Assembly: GCA_945952045.1 (NCBI GenBank) | Contig: CAMFHE010000004.1 | Coordinates: forward strand, 1-64,000 | Direction of reading: 5' to 3' | Length of the DNA stretch: 64,000 nucleotides | Source: an uncultured Rhizobium sp. | GTDB taxonomy: Bacteria; Pseudomonadota; Alphaproteobacteria; Rhizobiales; Rhizobiaceae | Shown here: piece by piece, positions 8,905 to 17,600 of the stretch | Layout: every line of letters starts with the position of its first letter | Position numbering within the stretch: position 1 is the first letter of the stretch | Notes under the pieces: model-generated | What the model was told of the DNA's origin: nothing | Seen by the model: the letters and a program-made list of their open reading frames with translations, nothing else | Databases searched by the model: none | Position numbers and translations under genes: made by a program

Positions 8905-10059
8905 TCAGGCGTGGAGCCTGGTTTGCCCGTTTGTCGTGAAGCGCGCCTGCCGCACGGTGCGGCCGGCGCCGGCCTCGAAAAGATAGGCAAAGTCCGGATC
9001 GATCCGGAACGAGATCGGCGCGCCGATCGTGCGGGGATAGTTCAGCGCCGCGTCGAGCGACGACATGACCCGGATCACCGCGTCGTCGACCTCGATATCG
9101 AAGACGACGCGCGAGCCGAGCGTTTCGACCGCAAAGACCGTGCCGTTGACCCGGCAGGCATGGGGGCTGTCGGCCGGGCACAGCGAAAGATGCTGCGGCC
9201 GCAGCCCCAGCAGATAGTTTTCGCCCGGGCGAAGCGGCTCGCCATGCCGCATCCAGCCCTTGTCGATCTCGACATAGGCGTCACCGATCCGCAGGAAATT
9301 GCAGCCGTTGGATTCCGAAATCGCCGCTTGCATGACATTCATCGGCGGCTCGCCGATGAAAATTGCGGCAAACAGCGTCGCCGGCCGGTCGAAGAGATCC
9401 TGCGGGGCGGCGATCTGCTCGATCCGCCCCTTGTTGATCAGCACGATGCGGTCGGCCATGGTCATGGCCTCCAGCTGGTCATGCGAAACGTAAAGCATGG
9501 TGGCGCGGAAATCGCGTTGCAGGCGCTTGAACTCGACGCGCATGCGCGCCCGGAGCTGGGCGTCGAGATGCGAGATCGGCTCGTCCAGCAGGAAGACATC
9601 GGCATCGCGCACCAGCGCCCGGCCGATCGCCACGCGCTGCTGCTGGCCGCCGGAAAGCTGGCTCGGGCGGCGCTCCATCAGTTTTTCGATCTGCAACGTC
9701 TCGGCGACGCCCAGGATGTGGCGTCGGATCGCGGCATCCGCCATCTTGCGGATGCGCAGGGGATAGGCGAGATTCTCGAACACCGTCAGATGTGGAAACA
9801 GCGAATGCTTGTCATAGACCATGGCGAGATTGCGCTCGCGCGGGGTCCAGCGGGTGACATCGCGGCCGCCGATCATGATGCGGCCGGCGCTGGCCTCCTC
9901 CAGCCCCGCGACGAGGCGCAATGTCGTGGTCTTGCCGGCGCCCGAAGGACCGAGCAGGAACACCGCCTCGCGGTCCGCGACATCGAGCGAGACGCCGTTG
10001 AGCGCCGTGAAGCCACCCTTGAAGGCTTTCGCCAGGTTTTCGATCTGAAGGTCAGCCAT
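8905..10059 (-). CDS. Sugar/polyol ABC importer ATPase (MalK type, ATPase 1)
   Basis: This 384-aa import ATPase has Walker A GPSGAGKTT (37-45), a canonical signature LSGGQQQR (135-142), Walker B FLLDEP (156-161) and H193 in the switch. A TOBE-like C-terminal region follows. At the Q-loop the usual F-Q-x-Y-x-L-Y-P-H reads YDKHSLFPH, so the glutamine that couples ATPase to permease is an aspartate. It lies upstream of the binding-protein gene. Together with the ATPase at 4306 it suggests an asymmetric two-ATPase importer. Confidence 0.9.
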   Translation of the reverse strand: MADLQIENLAKAFKGGFTALNGVSLDVADREAVFLLGPSGAGKTTTLRLVAGLEEASAGRIMIGGRDVTRWTPRERNLAMVYDKHSLFPHLTVFENLAYPLRIRKMADAAIRRHILGVAETLQIEKLMERRPSQLSGGQQQRVAIGRALVRDADVFLLDEPISHLDAQLRARMRVEFKRLQRDFRATMLYVSHDQLEAMTMADRIVLINKGRIEQIAAPQDLFDRPATLFAAIFIGEPPMNVMQAAISESNGCNFLRIGDAYVEIDKGWMRHGEPLRPGENYLLGLRPQHLSLCPADSPHACRVNGTVFAVETLGSRVVFDIEVDDAVIRVMSSLDAALNYPRTIGAPISFRIDPDFAYLFEAGAGRTVRQARFTTNGQTRLHA

Positions 10060-10078
10060 GATCTTTTCCGGTTCGAAA

Positions 10079-10861
10079 TCAAAGAATTGCGCGGATGGTC
10101 CCGCCTTCGGCGCGCATCGCCATGCCGTTGAGGGCGGGCGAGGCGGCGAGATGGACGACGCTCGCCGCCACCTCCTCGGGCGCGATCATCCGGCGGATGA
10201 GCGAGGTCGGCTCGGTCTCGTCGAAATAGTCGGAGACCACCTGTTCGCGGGTGACGCCCTTTTCACGGGCGATCTCCTCGTGATAGCGGCGCACGGCCGC
10301 GGTGTCGGTCGGCCCCGGCAGGATAGTGTTGACGCGCACCCGCGTGCCGCGCGTCAGCTCCGAAAGCGCGCGCGAGACGCCGAGCAGGCAGGCCTTCATC
10401 GCCCCGTAATGCGGCATCCAGGCCTGCGGCTTGACGGCGCTTTCGCTGCTGATGAAGACGACGGAGCCCTCGCCGCGCGCCAGCATGGTTTTCAGGATGA
10501 GGCGCGACATACGCACGCCGGTCATCACGTTGACGTCGAAAAAACGGAACCAGTCCTCGTCGCGCGTCTCGAAGAACGGACGCACTTCGAAAATGCCGAC
10601 GGAATTGACCAGGAAATCGACGGGTGCGGCAGCCTCGGCGAAATCGGCAAGGCGCTTGTCCTCCCCGGCGACCGTGAGGTCGCAGGCGAGACCCTGCGCG
10701 CCCTTCCCGAGCTGGGCGACGGCGGCCTCCACCTCGACCCCGGACAGACCGCTGACCGTCGCCCGCGCGCCCTCGGCGACGAAGGCCTGCGCGACCGCCA
10801 GACCGATGCCTGTCGCCCCGCCCGTCACCAGCACGTGCCTGCCTTCAAGACCGTAGTCCAT
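10079..10861 (-). CDS. SDR family oxidoreductase (paralogue 2)
   Basis: This 260-aa SDR is the first gene of block A. A GGGAGG precedes the chosen ATG, and the upstream in-frame extension has no good ribosome site. The cofactor loop TGGATGIG is near residues 13-20, the NSVG segment stands in for NNAG, the catalytic serine is in SSES and the YxxxK motif reads YGAMK. It is close in layout to the SDRs at 2268 and 18514. It probably oxidises or reduces a polyol or ketose brought in by the transporter. Confidence 0.87.
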   Translation of the reverse strand: MDYGLEGRHVLVTGGATGIGLAVAQAFVAEGARATVSGLSGVEVEAAVAQLGKGAQGLACDLTVAGEDKRLADFAEAAAPVDFLVNSVGIFEVRPFFETRDEDWFRFFDVNVMTGVRMSRLILKTMLARGEGSVVFISSESAVKPQAWMPHYGAMKACLLGVSRALSELTRGTRVRVNTILPGPTDTAAVRRYHEEIAREKGVTREQVVSDYFDETEPTSLIRRMIAPEEVAASVVHLAASPALNGMAMRAEGGTIRAIL

Positions 10862-10997
10862 TGCCAAAACCTCCCATGGCATGCGGAGCCTCAGGCTCCG
10901 GCGCGCCGCCCCTCCAGGCGCTGCGCGCATTCCTCTCTTCTGGCCGGATAGCCGTCAGCCCTTCGACCCAGGAATTCTGCCTTGGCCGATAGAACTA

Positions 10998-11030
10998 ATT
11001 TTTTTGCACAAACTTTGCAAGAAAAAAAAT
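10998..11030. promoter_or_regulatory. AT-rich inverted repeat upstream of block A
   Basis: The arms ATTTTTTTGCA and TGCAAGAAAAAAAAT face each other around a short spacer, in the 178-nt region between the LysR stop (11040) and the first gene of block A (start 10861). The position suits an operator or promoter for the importer operon. The factor that would bind is unknown. It is a weak candidate because part of the symmetry is simple T- and A-tracts. Confidence 0.35.
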
Positions 11031-11039
11031 TTTACACGA

Positions 11040-11963
11040 TTACACTGCGTTCTGCCCCCAGCGCGTCGAATGCGCGCCGTTGCCGCTTGCGAAATGATGC
11101 AGGGCGAAATCGATGAAGGCGGCCGTGCGCGCCGGGAGCCGCCGCCGCGTGTCGCTGATCAGACAGACCCGCGCCGGCGCCGGCTCGAACGGCGCCAGAA
11201 CCGGCGTCAGCAGCCCCGAAGACAGTTCCGCCTCGACATCCGCGCGCGCCGTGCGCAGAATGCCAAGCCCCTGAAGCGCAAATGCTTTTAGCGTTTCCGG
11301 ATCGCTCGCCCGGAAGCGGCCGCCAACCGGGACGCTCCGGCCGTTGCCCTGCCCGAAGGTCCAGGCGTCGCCGCCGATCATCGAGCCTTCCAGCCGAAGA
11401 CATTCATGATCGCCGAGACTGTCCGGACAGACCGGAGCGCCCCGCTCGGCCAGATAGGCGGGCGCCGCAACGGTCGCGGTTTCCATCGCGAACAGCTTTC
11501 GGATGGTGAGCCCGGAATCCTTCACCGGACCTGCGCGAAGTGCTGCATCGAAATGAATTTCATGCAGGCTGCCGGGCGGATCGTAACGCAGTGAGAATTT
11601 CACATGCGGATGCGTCCGGGCGAAGGCATGCACCAGCGAAAGCACATGGCTGCGGCCAATATCCGTGGCGCAGGAGAGCACCAGCCCGCCCTCGACCGCG
11701 TTTCGCCGTCCACCCATCTCGCGTTCGAGATCGGCAAAGCCGGAAAGCACGGGCTCCGCCCGCTCCAGCAGCAAACGCCCCTCCTCCGTCAGCAGCAGCG
11801 AGCGCGTCGTGCGCCGCACCAGCGCCATGCCGTAATGATCCTCCAGCGCCTTCAGCCGGCCGCTGATCGTCGCCGGCGCCATGCCGAGACGGCTTGCGGC
11901 GCTCGCCATGCTTTGCGAGCGGGCGATTTCCGAAAACATCCTGAGATCGGCCAGGCAATTCAT
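11040..11963 (-). CDS. LysR family transcriptional regulator
   Basis: This 307-aa LysR-type regulator has an N-terminal winged helix-turn-helix (about residues 5-62, SMASAASRLGMAPATISGRL) and a C-terminal effector-binding domain. A GGAGGAA precedes the ATG. It is encoded immediately upstream of, and in the same direction as, block A, so it is a candidate regulator of that operon. LysR genes are more often divergent from their target, so the assignment is only inferred from position. Confidence 0.88.
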   Translation of the reverse strand: MNCLADLRMFSEIARSQSMASAASRLGMAPATISGRLKALEDHYGMALVRRTTRSLLLTEEGRLLLERAEPVLSGFADLEREMGGRRNAVEGGLVLSCATDIGRSHVLSLVHAFARTHPHVKFSLRYDPPGSLHEIHFDAALRAGPVKDSGLTIRKLFAMETATVAAPAYLAERGAPVCPDSLGDHECLRLEGSMIGGDAWTFGQGNGRSVPVGGRFRASDPETLKAFALQGLGILRTARADVEAELSSGLLTPVLAPFEPAPARVCLISDTRRRLPARTAAFIDFALHHFASGNGAHSTRWGQNAV

Positions 11964-11996
11964 GCGGGGTTCCTCCGTTCAGGCGATCCTGCCCTG

Positions 11997-12062
11997 AAGG
12001 CTCCGCCGGCTTTCCAGACGCCCTTTCGCAAGCGTCCTCCTCTGGAAACCGGGAGCCTTTTT
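11997..12062. repeat. Imperfect inverted repeat between the two LysR genes
   Basis: Outer arms AAGGCTCC and GGGAGCCTT and inner arms CCGGCTTTCCAGA and TCTGGAAACCGG can fold into one long interrupted hairpin. A short T-tract follows on the plus strand. It may act as a terminator or attenuator between the LysR genes, but no plus-strand gene feeds into it. Confidence 0.4.
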
Positions 12063-12127
12063 CAAGGAGTAGCACCGCCGCACGGAATCCCGCCGCGAAA
12101 ATTGGTCATTTCATTGTGGACGCAATT

Positions 12128-13030
12128 TCACAAATCAATGTGCTGCACCAGATAATCGACGAAGACGCGGATGCGCGGCGCAAGCGGCGACTGGTCGGCA
12201 TAGATGATGGAGACCGGTTCGCGGTCGCCGGGATTGAAGGTATCGAGCACGGAGACGAGCCTTCCTGCCCGCAGGTCATGTCCGACATGGAACTCCGAAA
12301 GACGCGCAAAGCCGATGCCGTCAAGGGCGAAGCGCCGCAGGCTCTCGCCATTGTCGAGGCTGAGATTGCCCTTCACCGCGAGATCGAGCTGGGTGACGGC
12401 CCCATCCTGATCGACGCGGAACGGCCATTTGCCATAGCTGCGACTGAAGCCGAGCGTCAGGCAATTGTGCTCCAGCAGGTCGCGCGGTTCGACGGGAACG
12501 CCATGCCGCTCAAGATAGGCGGGTGAGGCGACGACATGGCGCGGCGAACTGGCGAGGCGACGGAAGCGAATGGTGGAATCGGTCAGCACGCCGGTGCGGA
12601 TCGCCACGTCCACGCCCTCGCGGATGAGATCGGCGGTCGTGTCCGACAGTGAAAATTCCAGCGCGATATCCGGATAGGCCTCCAGGAAGCCGGCGACCAG
12701 CGGCGCAACGCGATGAATGCCGAAAGGCACGTTGCAACTGACCCGGAGCGTGCCGCCAATCTGGCCGGCGCTTTCGCGCACGCCGCGTTCCAGGCTGGAA
12801 ATATCCTGCAGGATCTGCTTGCCGCGTGCGAAATAATCCTCGCCCTCGACCGTCAGGCGCAGCTTTCGCGTCGAGCGGATCGCCAGCGGCAGGCCGAGCC
12901 GCGCCTCGATACGGGCAACGATCTTGCTGATGGCGGAGGGCGACAGGCGCAGCGCATCGGCGGCGGCGGTGAAACTGCCGGTCTCGACGACCTTGACGAA
13001 AACCTCGATTTCGGAAACCCGGCCGGACAT
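12128..13030 (-). CDS. LysR family transcriptional regulator
   Basis: This 300-aa LysR regulator has its helix-turn-helix at about residues 14-55 (SFTAAADALRLSPSAISKIV) and an effector domain. I chose the ATG giving MSGRVSEIEV because GGAGG lies 5-7 nt before it, whereas a start four codons earlier would overlap that ribosome site. It is divergent from the NAD(P)-binding protein gene at 13144, across a roughly 110-nt intergenic region. That is the classic arrangement for a LysR regulator and its target. Confidence 0.88.
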   Translation of the reverse strand: MSGRVSEIEVFVKVVETGSFTAAADALRLSPSAISKIVARIEARLGLPLAIRSTRKLRLTVEGEDYFARGKQILQDISSLERGVRESAGQIGGTLRVSCNVPFGIHRVAPLVAGFLEAYPDIALEFSLSDTTADLIREGVDVAIRTGVLTDSTIRFRRLASSPRHVVASPAYLERHGVPVEPRDLLEHNCLTLGFSRSYGKWPFRVDQDGAVTQLDLAVKGNLSLDNGESLRRFALDGIGFARLSEFHVGHDLRAGRLVSVLDTFNPGDREPVSIIYADQSPLAPRIRVFVDYLVQHIDL

Positions 13031-13143
13031 CGCCTCCTCCATTCATGACACAGCATCATTTCACTTATGCCAGCATACCGCTTACTGCGACAAGGCGGAA
13101 ATGGCAGTGCTCTCCTTCGACCCAATTGGAGGAGACGGAAAAC

Positions 13144-14211
13144 ATGTATCAGAAACGGGCACTCGTGGCCGGCGCGACCGGCATTGTCGGGCTTAACGTC
13201 GCCGAACATCTGCGCGATCTCGGCGGCTGGGAGATAACGGGCCTGTCCCGCCGCCCACCCGTCGGCGCGTCCTACATGAAGACGCACGCCATCGACCTGC
13301 TCGACCGCGAAGCCGCGCTGGAAGTGTTGAAGACGCTGCGCCCGACCCATGTCTATTTCTGCACCTGGACGCTCGGCCGCAACGAGGACGAAAATATCCG
13401 CCTCAATGGCGGCATGCTGCGCACGCTTCTGGACGGCGTTTGCGCCGCCGGCACGGTGGAGCATGTCGCGGTCGTCACCGGCACCAAACACTATCTCGGG
13501 CCGTTCGAGGACTACGGCAAGGTGACGCCGGTGACGCCCTTCCGCGAGGACGCGCCCCGGCTGGAGAAGAAGAATTTCTACTACGAACTGGAAGACGTCG
13601 TCATGGACCATGCCGGCCGCCATGCTTATGGCTGGTCGGTGCATCGCTCGCATACCATCATCGGCTATGCGGTCGGCAACCTCATGAACATCGGCGCGAC
13701 GCTCGCGACCTTCGCCTCGCTCTGCAAGGCGACCGGCCGGCCCTTCACCTTTCCCGGCACGCCGACGGCCTATCACGGCATCAACGACATCACCGATGCC
13801 CGCCTGCTCGCCAGGCATATCGTCTGGGCCTCGACGGAGCCGAACGCGCGTAACGAAGCCTTCAACGCGACCAATGGCGACGTGTTCCGCTGGGAGCAGC
13901 TGTGGAAGCGCATCGCCGATTATTTCGGCATCGCGGTCGGCGCCTATCCCGGCCAATACAATTCCCTGACCGAGCGCATGCAGGGCCTCGATCCGGACTG
14001 GCAGGCGCTGGTGAAACAGCACGGCCTGCAGCCACATGCGCTCGACCGCCTCGCCTCGCCCTGGCATACCGATCTCGACCTCGGCCGCCCGATGGAATGC
14101 CTGCATTCGATGGCCAAGAGCCGGGCGCTCGGCTTCCGCGACATCCAGGACACCGAGCAATCCTTCATCGACGTTTTCGACCGGCTGCGCGCGGAGCGGA
14201 TCATCCCCTAG
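13144..14211 (+). CDS. SDR family oxidoreductase, PRISE-like
   Basis: This 355-aa extended SDR has an N-terminal GATGIVG dinucleotide loop (about residues 9-15), then SRRPP, a basic patch typical of NADPH-dependent PRISE enzymes (progesterone 5-beta-reductase/iridoid-synthase-like). A GTKHYLGPF segment follows, also typical of that family. PRISE enzymes reduce activated C=C bonds of enones. The start follows a GGAGGAGA ribosome site, and an upstream in-frame extension is not supported. The divergent LysR is its likely regulator. The natural substrate is unknown. Confidence 0.8.
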   Translation: MYQKRALVAGATGIVGLNVAEHLRDLGGWEITGLSRRPPVGASYMKTHAIDLLDREAALEVLKTLRPTHVYFCTWTLGRNEDENIRLNGGMLRTLLDGVCAAGTVEHVAVVTGTKHYLGPFEDYGKVTPVTPFREDAPRLEKKNFYYELEDVVMDHAGRHAYGWSVHRSHTIIGYAVGNLMNIGATLATFASLCKATGRPFTFPGTPTAYHGINDITDARLLARHIVWASTEPNARNEAFNATNGDVFRWEQLWKRIADYFGIAVGAYPGQYNSLTERMQGLDPDWQALVKQHGLQPHALDRLASPWHTDLDLGRPMECLHSMAKSRALGFRDIQDTEQSFIDVFDRLRAERIIP

Positions 14212-14218
14212 AGTCCGT

Positions 14219-14312
14219 CCGGTTCATTCTGAACCAGCCAGCCTCTAGATTCTTTTGTTTTCGTTTATCTTTTCGGGAAAACTGGTTCCCACTTTTCCCT
14301 GACAAACTCTAA
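14219..14312 (+). repeat. Rhizobial intergenic repeat, copy 1
   Basis: After a small GGTTC/GAACC inverted repeat, the stretch TCTTTTCGGGAAAACTGGTT (near 14269-14288) and its flanks match, with scattered changes, the reverse complement of the element at 48781-48881. That includes the TTTTGTTTTCGTTTATC and CCACTTTTCC parts. Dispersed elements of this type are common between genes of rhizobia. It lies in the 3' region of the PRISE-like gene. Confidence 0.6.
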
Positions 14313-14337
14313 GCTTTTTCCCTGGATCACAAACAAG

Positions 14338-14371
14338 AAGAGCGCATCGGGCGGCCGATGCGCTCTTTCTC
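14338..14371. terminator. Bidirectional intrinsic terminator
   Basis: A perfect 12-bp stem (AGAGCGCATCGG with CCGATGCGCTCT) closes a 4-nt loop. It has a T-rich tail on the plus strand (TTTCTCTTT) and a T-rich flank in the minus-strand sense. It sits between the converging ends of the PRISE-like gene (14211) and the NFU-like gene (14392). Confidence 0.8.
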
Positions 14372-14391
14372 TTTGCAGGAAAATCCCGCCG

Positions 14392-14688
14392 TCAGGCGGC
14401 GGGATAGGGATGGGCGTTCAGGAGGCCGGCAAGCCGCGACAGCGCCCTTGGCCCCGCCTTCACCTGGTCGCAGGCGACGTCGCTGACGCCGGGCACGGCC
14501 ATCAGGAAGGTGCGGACAGGGCCGACGAAGGTCATGGCGAGGTTCGGGCAGGCGCGGCAGGCGCCGGTGAGCGCAACGCTGACCACGCCGTTTTCGCTGA
14601 CATCGGTGATCGCGATGTCGCCGCCATGGCCGAGAATGAGGGGCCGCGCGCGGGCAAGCGCAGCGGCGAGAGCGTCGCGGTCGATCAT
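14392..14688 (-). CDS. Single-domain NifU C-terminal (NFU) protein
   Basis: This 98-aa protein is an isolated NFU domain with the expected GGDI opening, GACRACPN motif (CxxC cysteines) and PGVSDV ending. NFU domains bridge a 4Fe-4S cluster between two subunits and pass it to client proteins. Its ATG overlaps the stop of the amidohydrolase gene (ATGA), so the two are translationally coupled. That placement, rather than in an iron-sulfur assembly operon, suggests it serves a specific partner. The partner role is inferred. Confidence 0.8.
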   Translation of the reverse strand: MIDRDALAAALARARPLILGHGGDIAITDVSENGVVSVALTGACRACPNLAMTFVGPVRTFLMAVPGVSDVACDQVKAGPRALSRLAGLLNAHPYPAA

Positions 14689-15695
14689 GCCGCCAGCCCC
14701 AGCTCGCGCTTCTTCGCCTCGAGATCGATGCCCATGCCGCGCGCGAAGGCCTTGCCGAGGATATTTTCCTTCATCTCGCGGGTGATGTCCGGGTAGCCGT
14801 AGCGATCCTGCAACTCGTCCGGCATCGTCAGGTTGGCGAGCGTGTCGATATAGGTCTGCACATGCGGCCAGATGAAGGCTTCCGAACCGTAGCAGATGCG
14901 TTCCGAGCCGACATAGAGCAGCGCTTCGCCCAGCCTTTGCAGCATTTTCCAAGGCTGCAGGTAGTACTGATTGAACCACAGCGGCAGGATCAGATAGATA
15001 TTCTCGAAACGGCTGGCAATCGAGATCGTCTCGTCGACATAGGGATCGCCGAGATGGTGGATGCCGAAGTTCAGCTCCGGAAAATCGGCCGCCGCATACT
15101 GGAGATCGTTCGGCCTGAAGGCTTCGACCGGCCCGAGCTCCAGCGGAAAACCCTTGTGGAACTGCACCATTTTCACGCCGAGTTCGATCGCCTTTTCCCA
15201 GAGCGGATAGGCAATGTCGCGGTCGTCGGCCCGCCATGCGCAGCCACGGGACTGATACTGGTAGAACTTGAAGCTCACGGCGCCGAGCTCGTGAACCTGG
15301 CGCTCCATCTCCTTCAGGGCCGGGCCGACACCATGATAGGCCGGATCGACGCCCCCGGTCAGCACGATCCGCTTCGGATCCTTGCGGGCGAGCGCATGGC
15401 TGAGCTCCACCGGGCCGAGGCCGGCGCGCCAATGCGAAAACAGCGGCACGGAGCAGGCGCAGGCCATGTCCGTATCCGCCTTGCCGAACAGCATGTCCAT
15501 CGCCCAGTCGAGATCCGGATTGGAAAAGGTCTCGGGCTCCGGCGGCGGGCCGCGCCGGCCGGTCAGATTGATGAAACCGGTCAATTGTTCGCGCAGGATG
15601 CGCACGCGCCGGCCGTCGCTGCCGTCCTTGATCTGGCCATCGCTGAAATCCTGGCAATGCACCGCCGCGTCAAAGACAAACATTCCGTCTTTCAT
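14685..15695 (-). CDS. Amidohydrolase-2 family metal-dependent hydrolase
   Basis: This 336-aa TIM-barrel protein resembles the amidohydrolase-2 family (decarboxylase/lactonase-like members). Histidines appear in FDAAVHCQ near the N-terminus, VQFHKGF and FGIHHLGDP, and GSEAF stands where GSDxP is usual. The first metal motif is HCQ instead of HxH, and the late acidic residue is E rather than D, so the metal site may differ from standard members. A GGGAGA ribosome site sets the start. It is coupled to the NFU gene and follows the IMPase gene by about 130 nt. Confidence 0.78.
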   Translation of the reverse strand: MKDGMFVFDAAVHCQDFSDGQIKDGSDGRRVRILREQLTGFINLTGRRGPPPEPETFSNPDLDWAMDMLFGKADTDMACACSVPLFSHWRAGLGPVELSHALARKDPKRIVLTGGVDPAYHGVGPALKEMERQVHELGAVSFKFYQYQSRGCAWRADDRDIAYPLWEKAIELGVKMVQFHKGFPLELGPVEAFRPNDLQYAAADFPELNFGIHHLGDPYVDETISIASRFENIYLILPLWFNQYYLQPWKMLQRLGEALLYVGSERICYGSEAFIWPHVQTYIDTLANLTMPDELQDRYGYPDITREMKENILGKAFARGMGIDLEAKKRELGLAA

Positions 15696-15828
15696 TCGCT
15701 TTCTCCCATCGATCCCGGGCGCGCGCATGCGCCCCTTTCCGGCTTGAAAAGCCGTTTCAGATCAATAGCATGGGAAGAAGCGCCGCAGTCTTCGAGTTAT
15801 CCGAAGACTGCCTTCGCGAATGCCGGGA

Positions 15829-16641
15829 TCAGTCGATTGCGAAAAGGCCGGCAAGGCTGCCGAAAAGCTTCGGGCCGCTGGCGAGGACCAGCCCGCCCCG
15901 AGGCAGCGCCGTGCCGGGCGGCGGATAGGCCGCGAAACGCCCGCCGGCCGCCTTGATGAGGGCGAGCCCGGCAACGGCGTCCCACGACCACATATGCCGC
16001 TCGAAATAGCCATCCACCCGGCCCGCCGCGACATAGGCCAGCATCAGCGCGCCGGCGCCCACCTGCCGGAAGCTGCCGCCGGCGGAAAAGAGCCGTTCGG
16101 CATCGGCGGCAAAGGCCGCCGGCGGAACGCGGTGATTGTGCCCGAGGCCGAGGCTCGTGCGGTCGATTCCGTCGGTGGCGCTCACCGCGATCGGCGCGCC
16201 GTTGACGCTTGGCGCGATGCCGTCGGCGCCGGTGAAAAGCTCGTCACGCAGGGGATCGTAGATGACGCCGAGGATCGGCTCGCCCTTCGACCAGAGGCCG
16301 ATCGAGACGCACCAGTTATGGGCGCCCTTCAGAAAATTCGAGGTGCCGTCGAGCGGATCGACGCACCAGACGCAATCCGCCGTTTCCGCGCCGGAAAGGC
16401 CGGTTTCCTCGCCAAGAAACCCATCATCGGGAAAGGCTGGTCGGAGAATGGCGGCGATCGCCTCTTCGGCCTCGCGGTCGGCGATGGAAACGAAGTCGTT
16501 CAGCCCTTTCTGCTCGATGACGAGCTGGCTGCGGCGGTCGTAATGGGCAAGCAGCAGGCGGCCCGCCGCGCGGGCGGCCTGTTCGGCGGCGGCGAGGCGC
16601 GGCGCCAGCCGGCCGGCGGAAGCATGCATGTCGTCAGGCAT
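15829..16641 (-). CDS. Inositol monophosphatase family phosphatase
   Basis: This 270-aa Mg2+-dependent sugar or inositol phosphatase carries the family motifs in order: LGEET (76-80), WCVDPLDGTSNF (92-103) and WSWDAVAG (near 215). These supply the metal-binding acidic residues. Members hydrolyse inositol-phosphate, histidinol-phosphate, fructose bisphosphate or similar. It starts 9 nt after the RpiR gene, so the two form an operon, and the substrate is probably a phosphorylated intermediate of the adjacent pathway. Confidence 0.9.
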   Translation of the reverse strand: MPDDMHASAGRLAPRLAAAEQAARAAGRLLLAHYDRRSQLVIEQKGLNDFVSIADREAEEAIAAILRPAFPDDGFLGEETGLSGAETADCVWCVDPLDGTSNFLKGAHNWCVSIGLWSKGEPILGVIYDPLRDELFTGADGIAPSVNGAPIAVSATDGIDRTSLGLGHNHRVPPAAFAADAERLFSAGGSFRQVGAGALMLAYVAAGRVDGYFERHMWSWDAVAGLALIKAAGGRFAAYPPPGTALPRGGLVLASGPKLFGSLAGLFAID

Positions 16642-16650
16642 GGTCGGTCC

Positions 16651-17550
16651 TCAATAACGCGTCAGGGCGGTCACGTCGGAGGTGCGCTCAAGCCCCTCGA
16701 TCGCGCGGCCGAAGTTGCGAACGGCATAAAGCGAATAGAGCACGTCGATGACCTGCAGCTGGGCGATCTTCGAAACCATGGATTCGTGATATTCGCCCGG
16801 TCCGACGACGCCGGTGATGGTGGGGGTGAACAGGCAGATATCCGCATGGCGGACAATCGGCGAATCCGGGAAAGAGGTGATCGCCAGCGTGGTCGCGCCC
16901 TGCAGCCGCGCCTGTTGCAAACTATCGACGGTCGAGATGGTGCGGCCGGAATTCGAAACGCCGATCGCCAGCGATTTCGGCCCGAGCGTCGAGGTCGAGA
17001 TCTGCCGGATGCCGAGGTCGCGGAAGAAGAGGCAGCGCTTGCCGACCCGCATGAAACGCAAGAGCGCGTTTTCCACGCAGAGCAGCGAGGCGCCCATGGC
17101 GAAGAAGCCGAGCACGTCCGCCTCCTCGATCGCGCCGACTGCGCGCTCCAGTTCCTTTTCCGCAAGGCCGGCGCGGGTGTCCGAAACGGTCATTGCATAA
17201 CGGGCGGCGACCTTCGACAGCACCGAGGACGTATCGTCCTGATCGGTGATGTCTTCATAGATATGGCGTTCGGTCAGCGGCTCGGCCGCCGCCGTCCCCT
17301 GGGAGAGTTCCTCCGCGATGAGGATCTTGAACTGCTGAAAACTCTGCACATCGATCTCGCGCACGAAGCGGGTGACGGTGGATTCCGAAACGTCGCATTG
17401 CACGGCAAGATCCTTGATCGAAATCGACTTGATCTCTTCCGGCGCCTTCAGCACCCGGTCCGCGATGCGCCGCAAGGCCGGGTTCATATAGCCGGCCTTC
17501 CAGCGAATGCGCATCAGAATGGATTGCCTGTTGTCCGTAGCGTTGTCCAT
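16651..17550 (-). CDS. MurR/RpiR family regulator with SIS domain
   Basis: This 299-aa regulator has an N-terminal RpiR helix-turn-helix (about residues 30-80, SIKDLAVQCDVSESTVTRFV) and a C-terminal SIS domain (about 130-270) containing the GVSNSGRT sugar-phosphate-binding loop. RpiR proteins sense phosphorylated sugars and control sugar catabolic operons, so it is the natural regulator of block B. A GAATGAAAT-containing motif occurs in its own upstream region and again upstream of the aldolase gene that leads block B. Confidence 0.9.
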   Translation of the reverse strand: MDNATDNRQSILMRIRWKAGYMNPALRRIADRVLKAPEEIKSISIKDLAVQCDVSESTVTRFVREIDVQSFQQFKILIAEELSQGTAAAEPLTERHIYEDITDQDDTSSVLSKVAARYAMTVSDTRAGLAEKELERAVGAIEEADVLGFFAMGASLLCVENALLRFMRVGKRCLFFRDLGIRQISTSTLGPKSLAIGVSNSGRTISTVDSLQQARLQGATTLAITSFPDSPIVRHADICLFTPTITGVVGPGEYHESMVSKIAQLQVIDVLYSLYAVRNFGRAIEGLERTSDVTALTRY

Positions 17551-17600
17551 CGATCACGACTCCGACTGTTTGTCGCAATTCTATAGCCGGCAAATCCGCG

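Noticed and set aside
7480..10131. 883-aa plus-strand ORF
   Set aside because: Shadow of the binding-protein and ATPase genes on the minus strand; high GC keeps reverse frames open.
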